This document shows, piece after piece, positions 1 to 4,849 of a stretch of 6,884 nucleotides of DNA (within the stretch, counting starts at the first letter, position 1; every line of letters begins with the position of its first letter). Source of the stretch: Pseudomonadota bacterium. GTDB lineage: Bacteria; Pseudomonadota; Alphaproteobacteria; Caulobacterales; Caulobacteraceae. Location of the stretch: assembly GCA_023434015.1 (NCBI GenBank), contig JAEYTM010000348.1:1-6884 (forward strand). Direction: 5' to 3'. The notes below the pieces were generated by a model that did not search any database, was not told where the DNA came from, and saw only the letters and a program-made list of their open reading frames with translations. Made by a program: the position numbers and the translations under genes.

Positions 1-18
1 CGCGACGCCGGGGACGAA

Positions 19-27
19 TGGGGATAG
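19..27 (-). promoter_or_regulatory. W-box-like weak DnaA site (CTATCCCCA)
   Basis: Read on the minus strand this is CTATCCCCA. It contains the hexamer TCCCCA, recalled as the core of weak DnaA 'W-boxes' in the Caulobacter origin, and matches seven of nine positions of the DnaA nonamer. The assignment rests on sequence and on the origin context only. Confidence 0.4.
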
Positions 28-86
28 ATGGCGGGCAGCGGGGCCCCGGCCGGCCGGCCGGTGGACGGGCGGTATGGAACGGGCCG

Positions 87-101
87 TTTACCTCTCGTTA
101 A
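87..101. promoter_or_regulatory. Probable second CtrA site (TTTA-N7-TTAA)
   Basis: TTTA at 87-90 and TTAA at 98-101 are separated by exactly seven bases, giving seven of eight consensus positions. The correct spacing and the perfect site about 100 bp away make it a likely cooperative or weaker CtrA site of the origin. A chance match is possible. Confidence 0.6.
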
Positions 102-194
102 TACATGGCCGGCGCCGGGCCGGTGGAAAGGCCGGCGGGATTTCGACAGGCCGGGTATCGTCGCCAGGCCAGGCCGCCTCGCCCCCTCGGGGCG

Positions 195-209
195 TTAACG
201 AAATCTTAA
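195..209. promoter_or_regulatory. CtrA binding site, perfect TTAA-N7-TTAA
   Basis: The sequence TTAACGAAATCTTAA is an exact match to the CtrA consensus TTAA-N7-TTAA, in DNA where TTAA is rare. CtrA is the cell-cycle response regulator that silences the Caulobacter origin and controls many promoters. The position, about 250 bp upstream of hemE, agrees with a role in blocking initiation, in regulating hemE, or both. Confidence 0.85.
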
Positions 210-240
210 GGCCCTGAGACGCCTTGGCCTGCGATCCCCG

Positions 241-249
241 CAATCCACA
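241..249 (+). promoter_or_regulatory. DnaA box-like nonamer (CAATCCACA)
   Basis: It matches seven of nine positions of TTATCCACA and keeps the TCCACA core. It also agrees with the Caulobacter G-box TGATCCACA at all but the first two positions. It lies about 30 bp right of the perfect CtrA box, where DnaA would be expected to act in a Cori-type origin. Confidence 0.55.
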
Positions 250-286
250 GGGTCGGGAGAACCGGGCGCCGCCGCGCTTCATAATT

Positions 287-295
287 TGGGGAAAA
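287..295 (-). promoter_or_regulatory. W-box-like weak DnaA site (TTTTCCCCA)
   Basis: On the minus strand this reads TTTTCCCCA, again with the TCCCCA hexamer and seven of nine DnaA-nonamer matches. It lies in the A+T island at 281-297, between the two DnaA-box-like nonamers. Confidence 0.4.
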
Positions 296-323
296 ACCTC
301 GGAAGACGCCGGGCCGGGGCGAG

Positions 324-332
324 TTTTCCACG
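324..332 (+). promoter_or_regulatory. DnaA box-like nonamer (TTTTCCACG)
   Basis: It matches seven of nine positions of TTATCCACA, with mismatches at positions three and nine. It lies 83 bp from the other nonamer, in the same orientation, and about 35 bp from the A+T-rich segment at 361-386. A single seven-of-nine match is weak alone; the clustering supports it. Confidence 0.45.
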
Positions 333-367
333 TCCTCGACAGGCCCTACGACTTCCTTCCCAACTCT

Positions 368-382
368 TTTTCAAATTCTTAA
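368..382. promoter_or_regulatory. IHF-like site overlapping a CtrA half-site
   Basis: Bases 369-381 (TTTCAAATTCTTA) match the IHF consensus WATCAANNNNTTR at every defined position except the second. The same bases contain TTAA at 379-382, preceded at the seven-base CtrA spacing by TTTT (368-371), a half-matching box. The TTAA is also the centre of the perfect palindrome TTCTTAAGAA (376-385). In C. crescentus Cori an IHF site overlaps a CtrA site and the two proteins compete there. The same architecture here is directly visible; occupancy is inferred. Confidence 0.6.
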
Positions 383-423
383 GAAAGGTAGCAAGGAAGA
401 AGGCCTGGCGGGGCGGAGCGGGC

Positions 424-452
424 TTGAGCCGGGCGGGGGAAGGCGGTTTAAC
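424..452 (+). promoter_or_regulatory. Candidate hemE promoter, near-leaderless
   Basis: TTGAGC at 424-429 and TTTAAC at 447-452 are separated by 17 bp, the optimal spacing for the housekeeping sigma factor, with four of six matches in each element. In the Caulobacter form (TTGACGS, then GCTANAWC), it also gives a plausible pair with a 14-bp gap. Transcription would begin around 458-460, just before the hemE ATG, so the mRNA would be almost or fully leaderless. The -10 region contains a TTAA half-site (448-451). Both hexamers are imperfect, so this is tentative. Confidence 0.35.
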
Positions 453-460
453 CCGGACCC

Positions 461-1525
461 ATGACCAGCCCGTTGGACCCGACCCCGCCGCGCCTCCTGC
501 GCGCTCTCGCCGGCGAGACCCTGGAGCGGCCCCCCGTGTGGTTCATGCGCCAGGCCGGCCGGTCGCTGCCGGAATATCGCGAACTTCGCGCCCGGGCGCC
601 GGACTTCATCGCCTTCTGCCACCATCCCGAAATGGCCGCCGAGGCGACCCTGCAGCCGATGCGCCGGTTTCCGCTCGATGCCGCCATCGTCTTCGCCGAC
701 ATCCTGCTGATCCCCCGGGCGCTCGGCCAGGAGGTCTGGTGCGAGGCCGGCGAAGGCCCGCGGCTCGGCGCCCTGCCGCCGATCGGTCGTCTGGCCGATG
801 AAATCGAGGCCTCGACCGGCCGGCTGGCCGACATCGGCGAGACCCTGCAGCGCGTGCGCGCCGAGCTGGAGCCCGACCGGGCGCTTATCGGCTTCGCCGG
901 CGCGCCCTGGACGGTGGCCACCTACATGATCGAGGGGCGCGGCTCCGATCGCAGCGGCGCGCGCACCTATGCCTACAACCATCCGGAGGAACTCGACGCC
1001 CTGATCGAGGTGCTGGTGGAGTCCACCGCCCGCTACCTCGTCATGCAGGCCAGGGCCGGCGCCCAGGCGCTGAAGCTGTTCGAGAGCTGGGCGGAAGGTC
1101 TCGCCGAGGACGTCTTCGAACGCATCGTCATCGGTCCGCACGCCCGCATCGTCGAGAAGGTGAGGGCGGCCGGGGTCACCGCGCCGTTCATCGGCTTCCC
1201 GCGCGGGGCCGGGGCGCTGGTGGACAACTATGCAGAGGCGGTGCCGGTGGAGGGCGTCGCCCTCGACACCCAGGCCAGCGCCGCCCAGGGCCGACGCCTG
1301 CAGGCGCAGGGCAAGACCATCCAGGGTGCGCTCGACAACCTGCTGCTGCGCGCCGGCGGTCCGGCCCTCGATGCGCGGGTGGAGCAGCTGCTCGAACAGT
1401 GGGGCGCAGGCCCCTACATCTTCAACCTCGGCCACGGCGTCCTGCCCGACACCCCGATCCCGCACATCGCCCGGGTGATCGAGCGGGTGACCGGAAAGGC
1501 CGTGGATCCCGCGGCGGCCCGATGA
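461..1525 (+). CDS. hemE: Uroporphyrinogen decarboxylase HemE
   Basis: This 354-residue cytoplasmic enzyme removes the four acetate carboxyls of uroporphyrinogen III to give coproporphyrinogen III in heme synthesis. The N-terminal signature MRQAGRSLPEYR (29-40) contains the active-site Arg30. FADIL (78-82) carries the catalytic Asp80, and the second signature GFAGAPWTVATYMIEG (144-159) carries Tyr155. NLGHG near residues 322-326 contains the conserved His325. These correspond to Arg37, Asp86, Tyr164 and His339 of the human enzyme. Length is normal for bacterial HemE. The ATG at 461 fits the usual short N-terminus. No strong Shine-Dalgarno lies at normal distance (a purine run ends near 443), which fits a leaderless message. 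Its stop overlaps the hemH start (ATGA). Position next to an origin-like region matches C. crescentus. Confidence 0.98.
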   Translation: MTSPLDPTPPRLLRALAGETLERPPVWFMRQAGRSLPEYRELRARAPDFIAFCHHPEMAAEATLQPMRRFPLDAAIVFADILLIPRALGQEVWCEAGEGPRLGALPPIGRLADEIEASTGRLADIGETLQRVRAELEPDRALIGFAGAPWTVATYMIEGRGSDRSGARTYAYNHPEELDALIEVLVESTARYLVMQARAGAQALKLFESWAEGLAEDVFERIVIGPHARIVEKVRAAGVTAPFIGFPRGAGALVDNYAEAVPVEGVALDTQASAAQGRRLQAQGKTIQGALDNLLLRAGGPALDARVEQLLEQWGAGPYIFNLGHGVLPDTPIPHIARVIERVTGKAVDPAAAR

Positions 1526-2559
1526 CCCGCCTGGCGGTGGTGCTGTTCAACCTCGGCGGCCCGGATCGGCCCGAGGCGGTGCGGCCCTTCCTGTTCAACC
1601 TGTTCCGCGACCCGGCGATCATCGACCTGCCGGCGCCGGCCCGCTACGCCCTGGCGACCCTGATCTCGCGCACCCGCGAGAAGCTGGCCCAGGCCAACTA
1701 CGCGATCATGGGCGGCGGCTCGCCGCTGCTGCCGGAGACCCAGGCTCAGGCGCGGGCGCTGGAAGCGGCCCTGGCGCTCGCCGCCCCGGGCATCGAGGCG
1801 CGCGCCTTCATCTCCATGCGCTACTGGCATCCTTTCGCCGCCGAGGCGGCGCGTGAGGTGGCAGCTTTCGCCCCCGACGAGATCGTCCTGCTGCCGCTCT
1901 ATCCGCAGTACTCGACCACAACGACCGCCTCGTCAGCCAAGGACTGGGCGAGGGCCTACAAGGGGCCCGGGCGCAGCCGCCTGGTCTGCTGCTATCCGAC
2001 CGCCGAGGGGGTGATCGCCGCCCACGCGGAGGAAATCCGCGGGGTATGGGAAACCGCCGGCCGGCCGCAGAACGTCCGCCTGCTGTTCTCCGCCCACGGT
2101 CTGCCGCAGAAGGTGATAGACGCCGGCGATCCCTACCAGGCGCAGGTCGAGGCGACCGCCGCCGCCGTGGCCGCCCGGCTGCCGGAGCTCGCCGACTGGC
2201 GGGTCTGTTACCAGAGCCGGGTCGGCCGGCTGAAATGGCTCGAGCCCTCGACGGAGGACGAGATCCGCCGCGCCGGCGCCGAGGGCAAGGGCGTGCTGGT
2301 CAGCCCGGTCGCCTTCGTCTCCGAGCATGTCGAGACGCTCGTCGAGCTGGATCATGAATACGCCGAGGTCGCCCGAGAGGCCGGCTGCGCCCCCTATCTG
2401 CGGGCCAGGACGCCCGGCGTGCGGCCGGCGTTCGTCGAGGCGCTCGCGGCCGCGACCCTCGATGCGCTGGAACGGGATCGCGGCGCCAAGCCCTATGGTC
2501 CATGGCTTTGCCCGTCCGGCTGGGGAAAATGCGCCTGCGCAAGGGAGGCTGCGGCATGA
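1522..2559 (+). CDS. hemH: Ferrochelatase HemH, probably [2Fe-2S] type
   Basis: The product (345 residues) inserts ferrous iron into protoporphyrin IX, the last step of protoheme synthesis. The start FNLGGPDRPEAVRPFL is the family N-terminus. SAHGLP (190-195) contains the metal-binding His192, and FVSEHVETLVELD (265-277) contains the conserved acidic residue Glu271. The C-terminus carries Cys330, Cys337 and Cys339 (C-x6-C-x-C), and a Cys156-Cys157 pair lies in the middle. This resembles the [2Fe-2S] ligand pattern described for ferrochelatases of C. crescentus and Mycobacterium tuberculosis. The open frame extends upstream to 1399, but that part is inside hemE and does not resemble the family, so the ATG at 1522, overlapping the hemE stop, is preferred. 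Its own stop overlaps the hemJ start in the same way, which suggests translational coupling. Confidence 0.97.
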   Translation: MTRLAVVLFNLGGPDRPEAVRPFLFNLFRDPAIIDLPAPARYALATLISRTREKLAQANYAIMGGGSPLLPETQAQARALEAALALAAPGIEARAFISMRYWHPFAAEAAREVAAFAPDEIVLLPLYPQYSTTTTASSAKDWARAYKGPGRSRLVCCYPTAEGVIAAHAEEIRGVWETAGRPQNVRLLFSAHGLPQKVIDAGDPYQAQVEATAAAVAARLPELADWRVCYQSRVGRLKWLEPSTEDEIRRAGAEGKGVLVSPVAFVSEHVETLVELDHEYAEVAREAGCAPYLRARTPGVRPAFVEALAAATLDALERDRGAKPYGPWLCPSGWGKCACAREAAA

Positions 2560-3023
2560 GCGACTGGGTGATCGGCAACTACGACCTGTGGCGGGGCCTG
2601 CACATCCTGGCGGTGATCGCCTGGATGGCCGGGCTGCTCTATCTGCCGCGGATCTTCGCCTACCACGTCAACGCCACGCCGGGTTCGGAGATGGACCAGA
2701 CCTTCCAGACCATGGAGGCCCGGCTGCTGCGGTTCATCATGAACCCGGCGATGATCGTCGCCTGGATCTTCGGCCTGACGCTGATCTGGGTGGACGGCAA
2801 TATCCGCGGCTGGGGTTTCGCCCATGAGCCCTGGATGGTCGCCAAACTGGCCGGGGTCCTTTTCCTGACCGGCTGGCATCACTATCTGGCGAAGGCGCGC
2901 AAGGCGTTCGCCGCCGGCCGCAACAGCCGTTCCAACCGGTTCTGGCGCGCCACCAACGAGCTGCCCTTCCTGGCGGCGATCGTCATGGTCCTGGCCGTCA
3001 CCCTGGAGTTCGGCGGCCGCTGA
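2556..3023 (+). CDS. hemJ: Protoporphyrinogen IX oxidase HemJ (membrane)
   Basis: This 155-residue inner-membrane protein belongs to the HemJ (UPF0093) family, which oxidises protoporphyrinogen IX to protoporphyrin IX in many alphaproteobacteria and cyanobacteria. About four membrane segments are visible, near residues 14-34, 58-79, 93-110 and 132-150. Conserved elements include LHILAVIAWMAGLLYLPRIF (15-34) with His16 and Arg32, then His37, the W-x3-K-x10-HH segment (Trp93, Lys97, His108-His109) and NELP (134-137). The start at 2556 follows AGGGAGG (2541-2547) at good distance and overlaps the hemH stop. An in-frame ATG at 2502 lies inside hemH and would add a charged stretch not typical of the family. 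Its product is the HemH substrate, so the adjacency makes functional sense. No hemG or hemY is seen here. Confidence 0.94.
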   Translation: MSDWVIGNYDLWRGLHILAVIAWMAGLLYLPRIFAYHVNATPGSEMDQTFQTMEARLLRFIMNPAMIVAWIFGLTLIWVDGNIRGWGFAHEPWMVAKLAGVLFLTGWHHYLAKARKAFAAGRNSRSNRFWRATNELPFLAAIVMVLAVTLEFGGR

Positions 3024-3221
3024 CCCCGGCGTTTCCTTGACGGGAGCCGCCGCATGTGGTTCCCGTCAGGCACGTACCGCGCCCGCGGTGCGCCCCGCCT
3101 TTTCTCCGGCAGCCCGCGCCAACCTCGCGCAGCCGTCCGGCTCCCAGAACGAAGTCACATCGGCGTCCCCGGAGACGCCCCCATTCCTTTCAAGTCCACG
3201 CCTGGAATCCGGCCGGGCGGG
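3024..3221 (+). promoter_or_regulatory. C-rich 5' leader of rho
   Basis: The stretch between hemJ and the preferred rho start carries a long hairpin (3036-3070) followed by a C-rich, G-poor segment. In 3061-3210 I count 68 C and 37 G in 150 bases, with pyrimidine-rich runs near 3088-3107 and 3181-3200. Rho autoregulates by terminating in its own leader in E. coli, and C>G segments are typical of Rho loading sites. The same logic could apply here, but nearby coding DNA also has more C than G, so the signal is only suggestive. TTGACGG (3037-3043) equals the Caulobacter -35 consensus, but I find no matching -10. Confidence 0.4.
3036..3070 (+). other. Long stem-loop between hemJ and rho
   Basis: Bases 3036-3050 pair with 3056-3070 to give a 15-bp stem around the five-base loop CGCAT (3051-3055). 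Three of the pairs are G-U wobbles. The core TGACGGGA/TCCCGTCA (3038-3045/3061-3068) is perfect. No T-run follows, so it is not a classical intrinsic terminator for hemEHJ. It could be a leader structure for rho, an RNA-stabilising 3' end for the hem transcript, or a protein operator as DNA. The upstream in-frame ATG at 3054 falls at the loop. Confidence 0.6.
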
Positions 3222-4673
3222 ATGAAGACGACCCAATTCATGCAAGACGAAACCCCCACCCCGGGCGAAGAGCTCGAGACCCCGACCGTCGCCGCTCCCG
3301 CCGTCGAGGACGCGCCGGTGGCCGCCGCCACCGCCGAGGACGCCCAGACCGCCGACGACCATGGCGACGAGGTCTCCGAGGTCGCCGCCGCCATTCAGGC
3401 CATGGGCCTGACGCGGATGAGCCTGCAGGAGCTGAAGGACAAGTCGCCCGCCGACCTGCTGGCCTTCGCCGAGAAGTTCGAGATCGAGAACGTGAACTCC
3501 ATGCGCAAGCAGGACATCATGTTCGCCATCCTCAAGGTGCTGGCCGAAGAGGGCGTCGAGATCTCCGGCTCCGGCACGCTCGAGGTCGTCCAGGACGGCT
3601 TCGGCTTCCTGCGCAGCCCCGAGGCCAACTATCTGCCGGGCCCCGACGACATCTATGTCAGCCCCTCGCAGATCCGGAAGTTCGGCCTGCGCACCGGCGA
3701 CTCGGTCGACGGCGCCATCCGCGCCCCGCGCGAGGGCGAGCGTTACTTCGCCTTGGTGAAGGTCGACCTGACCAACTTCGAGAACCCGGAGAACGTCCGC
3801 CACAAGGTGCTGTTCGACAACCTGACGCCGCTCTACCCCGACGAGCGCCTGCGGATGGAGATCGACGACCCGACCCTGAAGGACCGCTCCGGCCGGGTGA
3901 TCGACATCGTCGCCCCGCTCGGCAAGGGCCAGCGCTGCCTGATCGTCGCCCCCCCGCGGGTCGGCAAGACGGTGATGCTGCAGAACATCGCCAAGTCGAT
4001 CGAGACCAACCACCCCGAGTGCTATCTGATCGTGCTGCTGATCGACGAGCGGCCGGAAGAAGTCACCGACATGCAGCGCACGGTGAAGGGCGAGGTGATC
4101 GCCTCGACCTTCGACGAACCGGCCACGCGTCACGTTCAAGTCGCTGAAATGGTTATCGAAAAGGCCAAGCGCCTGGTCGAGCACAAGCGCGACGTGGTGA
4201 TCCTGCTGGACTCCGTCACCCGCCTCGGCCGCGCCTACAACACCGTCGTGCCGTCGTCCGGCAAGGTGCTGACCGGCGGCGTCGACGCCAACGCCCTGCA
4301 GCGCCCGAAGCGCTTCTTCGGCGCGGCGCGGAACATCGAGGAGGGCGGCTCCCTGACCATCATCGCCACCGCGCTGATCGACACCGGCAGCCGGATGGAC
4401 GAAGTCATCTTCGAAGAGTTCAAGGGCACCGGTAACTCGGAGATCATCCTGGACCGCAAGGTCGCCGACAAGCGCATCTTCCCGGCCATCGACGTGCTGA
4501 AGTCCGGCACCCGCAAGGAGGAGCTGATCACCCCGAAGGACCAGCTGCAGAAGACCTACATCCTGCGCCGGATCCTGAACCCGATGGGCGCTCAGGACGC
4601 GATCGAGTTCCTGCTCGACAAGCTGCGCCAGTCGAAGGGCAACGACGAGTTCTTCCAGTCGATGAACACCTAG
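3222..4673 (+). CDS. rho: Transcription termination factor Rho
   Basis: Rho is the hexameric RNA-dependent ATPase/helicase that ends transcription at untranslated, C-rich RNA. From the ATG at 3222 it has 483 residues against 419 in E. coli. The extra length is an acidic, Ala/Pro/Glu/Thr-rich, probably disordered N-terminus (about 1-65). Then come a Rho N-terminal helical domain (about 66-110), the cold-shock-like RNA-binding domain (about 118-185, with DGFGFLRS), and the ATPase domain. The ATPase domain has P-loop APPRVGKT (243-250), Walker B VVILLD (325-330) and the Q-loop region with GGVDANALQRPKRFFGAARN. The frame stays open up to an ATG at 3054, and another ATG lies at 3240. I reject 3054 because the extra 56 residues are Arg/Pro-rich and unlike Rho; 3240 (477 residues) remains possible. 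No strong Shine-Dalgarno decides between them. It probably ends at the terminator near 4813. Confidence 0.97.
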   Translation: MKTTQFMQDETPTPGEELETPTVAAPAVEDAPVAAATAEDAQTADDHGDEVSEVAAAIQAMGLTRMSLQELKDKSPADLLAFAEKFEIENVNSMRKQDIMFAILKVLAEEGVEISGSGTLEVVQDGFGFLRSPEANYLPGPDDIYVSPSQIRKFGLRTGDSVDGAIRAPREGERYFALVKVDLTNFENPENVRHKVLFDNLTPLYPDERLRMEIDDPTLKDRSGRVIDIVAPLGKGQRCLIVAPPRVGKTVMLQNIAKSIETNHPECYLIVLLIDERPEEVTDMQRTVKGEVIASTFDEPATRHVQVAEMVIEKAKRLVEHKRDVVILLDSVTRLGRAYNTVVPSSGKVLTGGVDANALQRPKRFFGAARNIEEGGSLTIIATALIDTGSRMDEVIFEEFKGTGNSEIILDRKVADKRIFPAIDVLKSGTRKEELITPKDQLQKTYILRRILNPMGAQDAIEFLLDKLRQSKGNDEFFQSMNT

Positions 4674-4680
4674 GACCCGG

Positions 4681-4787
4681 ATGCTCCCCGTTGGGGGAGC
4701 GCCGGCGGAGCGGTGAGGGGCTTCCGCTCAGACGCCTCCGCTGAGCCCCATCCGGTCTTCGGCCACCTCCCCCAAGCGGGGAAGGAT
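4681..4787. repeat. REP-like palindromic intergenic element
   Basis: Two related palindromes face each other: GCTCCCCGTTGGGGGAGC at 4683-4700, and at 4766-4785 the complement of CCTTCCCCGCTTGGGGGAGG. Between them GGGGCT (4717-4722) can pair with AGCCCC (4744-4749), and CTCAG (4727-4731) with CTGAG (4741-4745). The whole segment resembles the palindromic intergenic repeats common in Caulobacterales genomes; that resemblance is from memory and not checked by search. Transcribed from rho, it would fold into a highly structured 3' region. Confidence 0.55.
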
Positions 4788-4795
4788 CCGATCGG

Positions 4796-4811
4796 TGTTT
4801 CACGTGAAACA
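4796..4811. other. parS: parS centromere site (perfect 16-bp palindrome)
   Basis: TGTTTCACGTGAAACA is a perfect palindrome. It agrees with the widely conserved bacterial parS consensus, for which the B. subtilis form TGTTCCACGTGAAACA differs by one base. ParB binds such sites, loads as a CTP-dependent clamp and spreads, and with ParA moves the origin region to the pole in Caulobacter. parS sites cluster within a few kilobases of the origin, as expected here, about 4.4 kb from the IHF/CtrA cluster and near mnmE. It lies in non-coding DNA between convergent genes, one base from the terminator stem. I see no second copy in this window. Confidence 0.93.
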
Positions 4812-4812
4812 G

Positions 4813-4849
4813 CGCCCCCGCCTCTCGTCGAGGCGGGGGCGTTTGTCTT
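4813..4849 (+). terminator. Intrinsic terminator of rho, possibly bidirectional
   Basis: CGCCCCCGCCTC (4813-4824) pairs without mismatch with GAGGCGGGGGCG (4830-4841) around the loop TCGTC, and is followed by TTTGTCTT (4842-4849). This is a strong intrinsic terminator about 140 nt after the rho stop. The minus-strand gene ends at 4848, and on that strand the hairpin is followed by a short TTT inside parS, so it may also end that transcript. Confidence 0.85.

Larger units (their letters stand above)
1..460. other. Chromosome replication origin-like region (Cori-type), truncated at left
   Basis: No convincing gene lies in this stretch upstream of hemE. It holds a cluster of sites expected of a Caulobacter-type origin: a perfect CtrA box at 195-209, a near-match at 87-101, a weak one overlapping an IHF-like site at 368-382, DnaA-box-like nonamers at 241-249 and 324-332, and TCCCCA hexamers on the minus strand at 19-24 and 287-292. 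Two A+T-rich islands (about 281-297 and 361-386) stand out against very GC-rich surroundings and are candidate unwinding or bending segments. In C. crescentus, Cori lies immediately upstream of hemE and is repressed by CtrA; that is established knowledge. That this segment is the working origin is inference from position and sites. The left part may lie outside the window. I found no GANTC (CcrM) site in these 460 bases. Confidence 0.8.

Noticed and set aside
88..282. Short minus-strand open frame (64 codons) in the origin-like region
   Set aside because: It spans the CtrA box, has an Arg/Pro/Gly-rich product, and no ribosome site or family resemblance. It is not the kinase-pyrophosphorylase gene that flanks Cori on the other side in C. 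crescentus, which would lie beyond the left edge.
448..451. TTAA near the hemE start as a full CtrA site
   Set aside because: Neither flank has a second TTAA-like box at seven-base spacing (GGGA upstream, CCAT downstream); it is only a half-site.
371..1465. Long minus-strand open frame (364 codons) opposite hemE
   Set aside because: It is a shadow of hemE in very GC-rich DNA; the protein is low in recognisable motifs and hemE has all catalytic residues on the plus strand.
3037..3043. TTGACGG as a -35 element of a rho promoter
   Set aside because: It matches the Caulobacter -35 consensus, but no GCTANAWC- or TATAAT-like element follows at suitable distance, and the bases are part of the hairpin stem.
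3036..3070. Intrinsic terminator for the hem operon
   Set aside because: The stem is strong, but no T-rich tail follows on either strand, so I call it only a stem-loop.
3066..4184. Long minus-strand open frame (372 codons) opposite rho
   Set aside because: It mirrors the codon bias of rho and its product shows no family motif, only repeated Gly/Leu/Val/Asp-rich text typical of an antisense frame.
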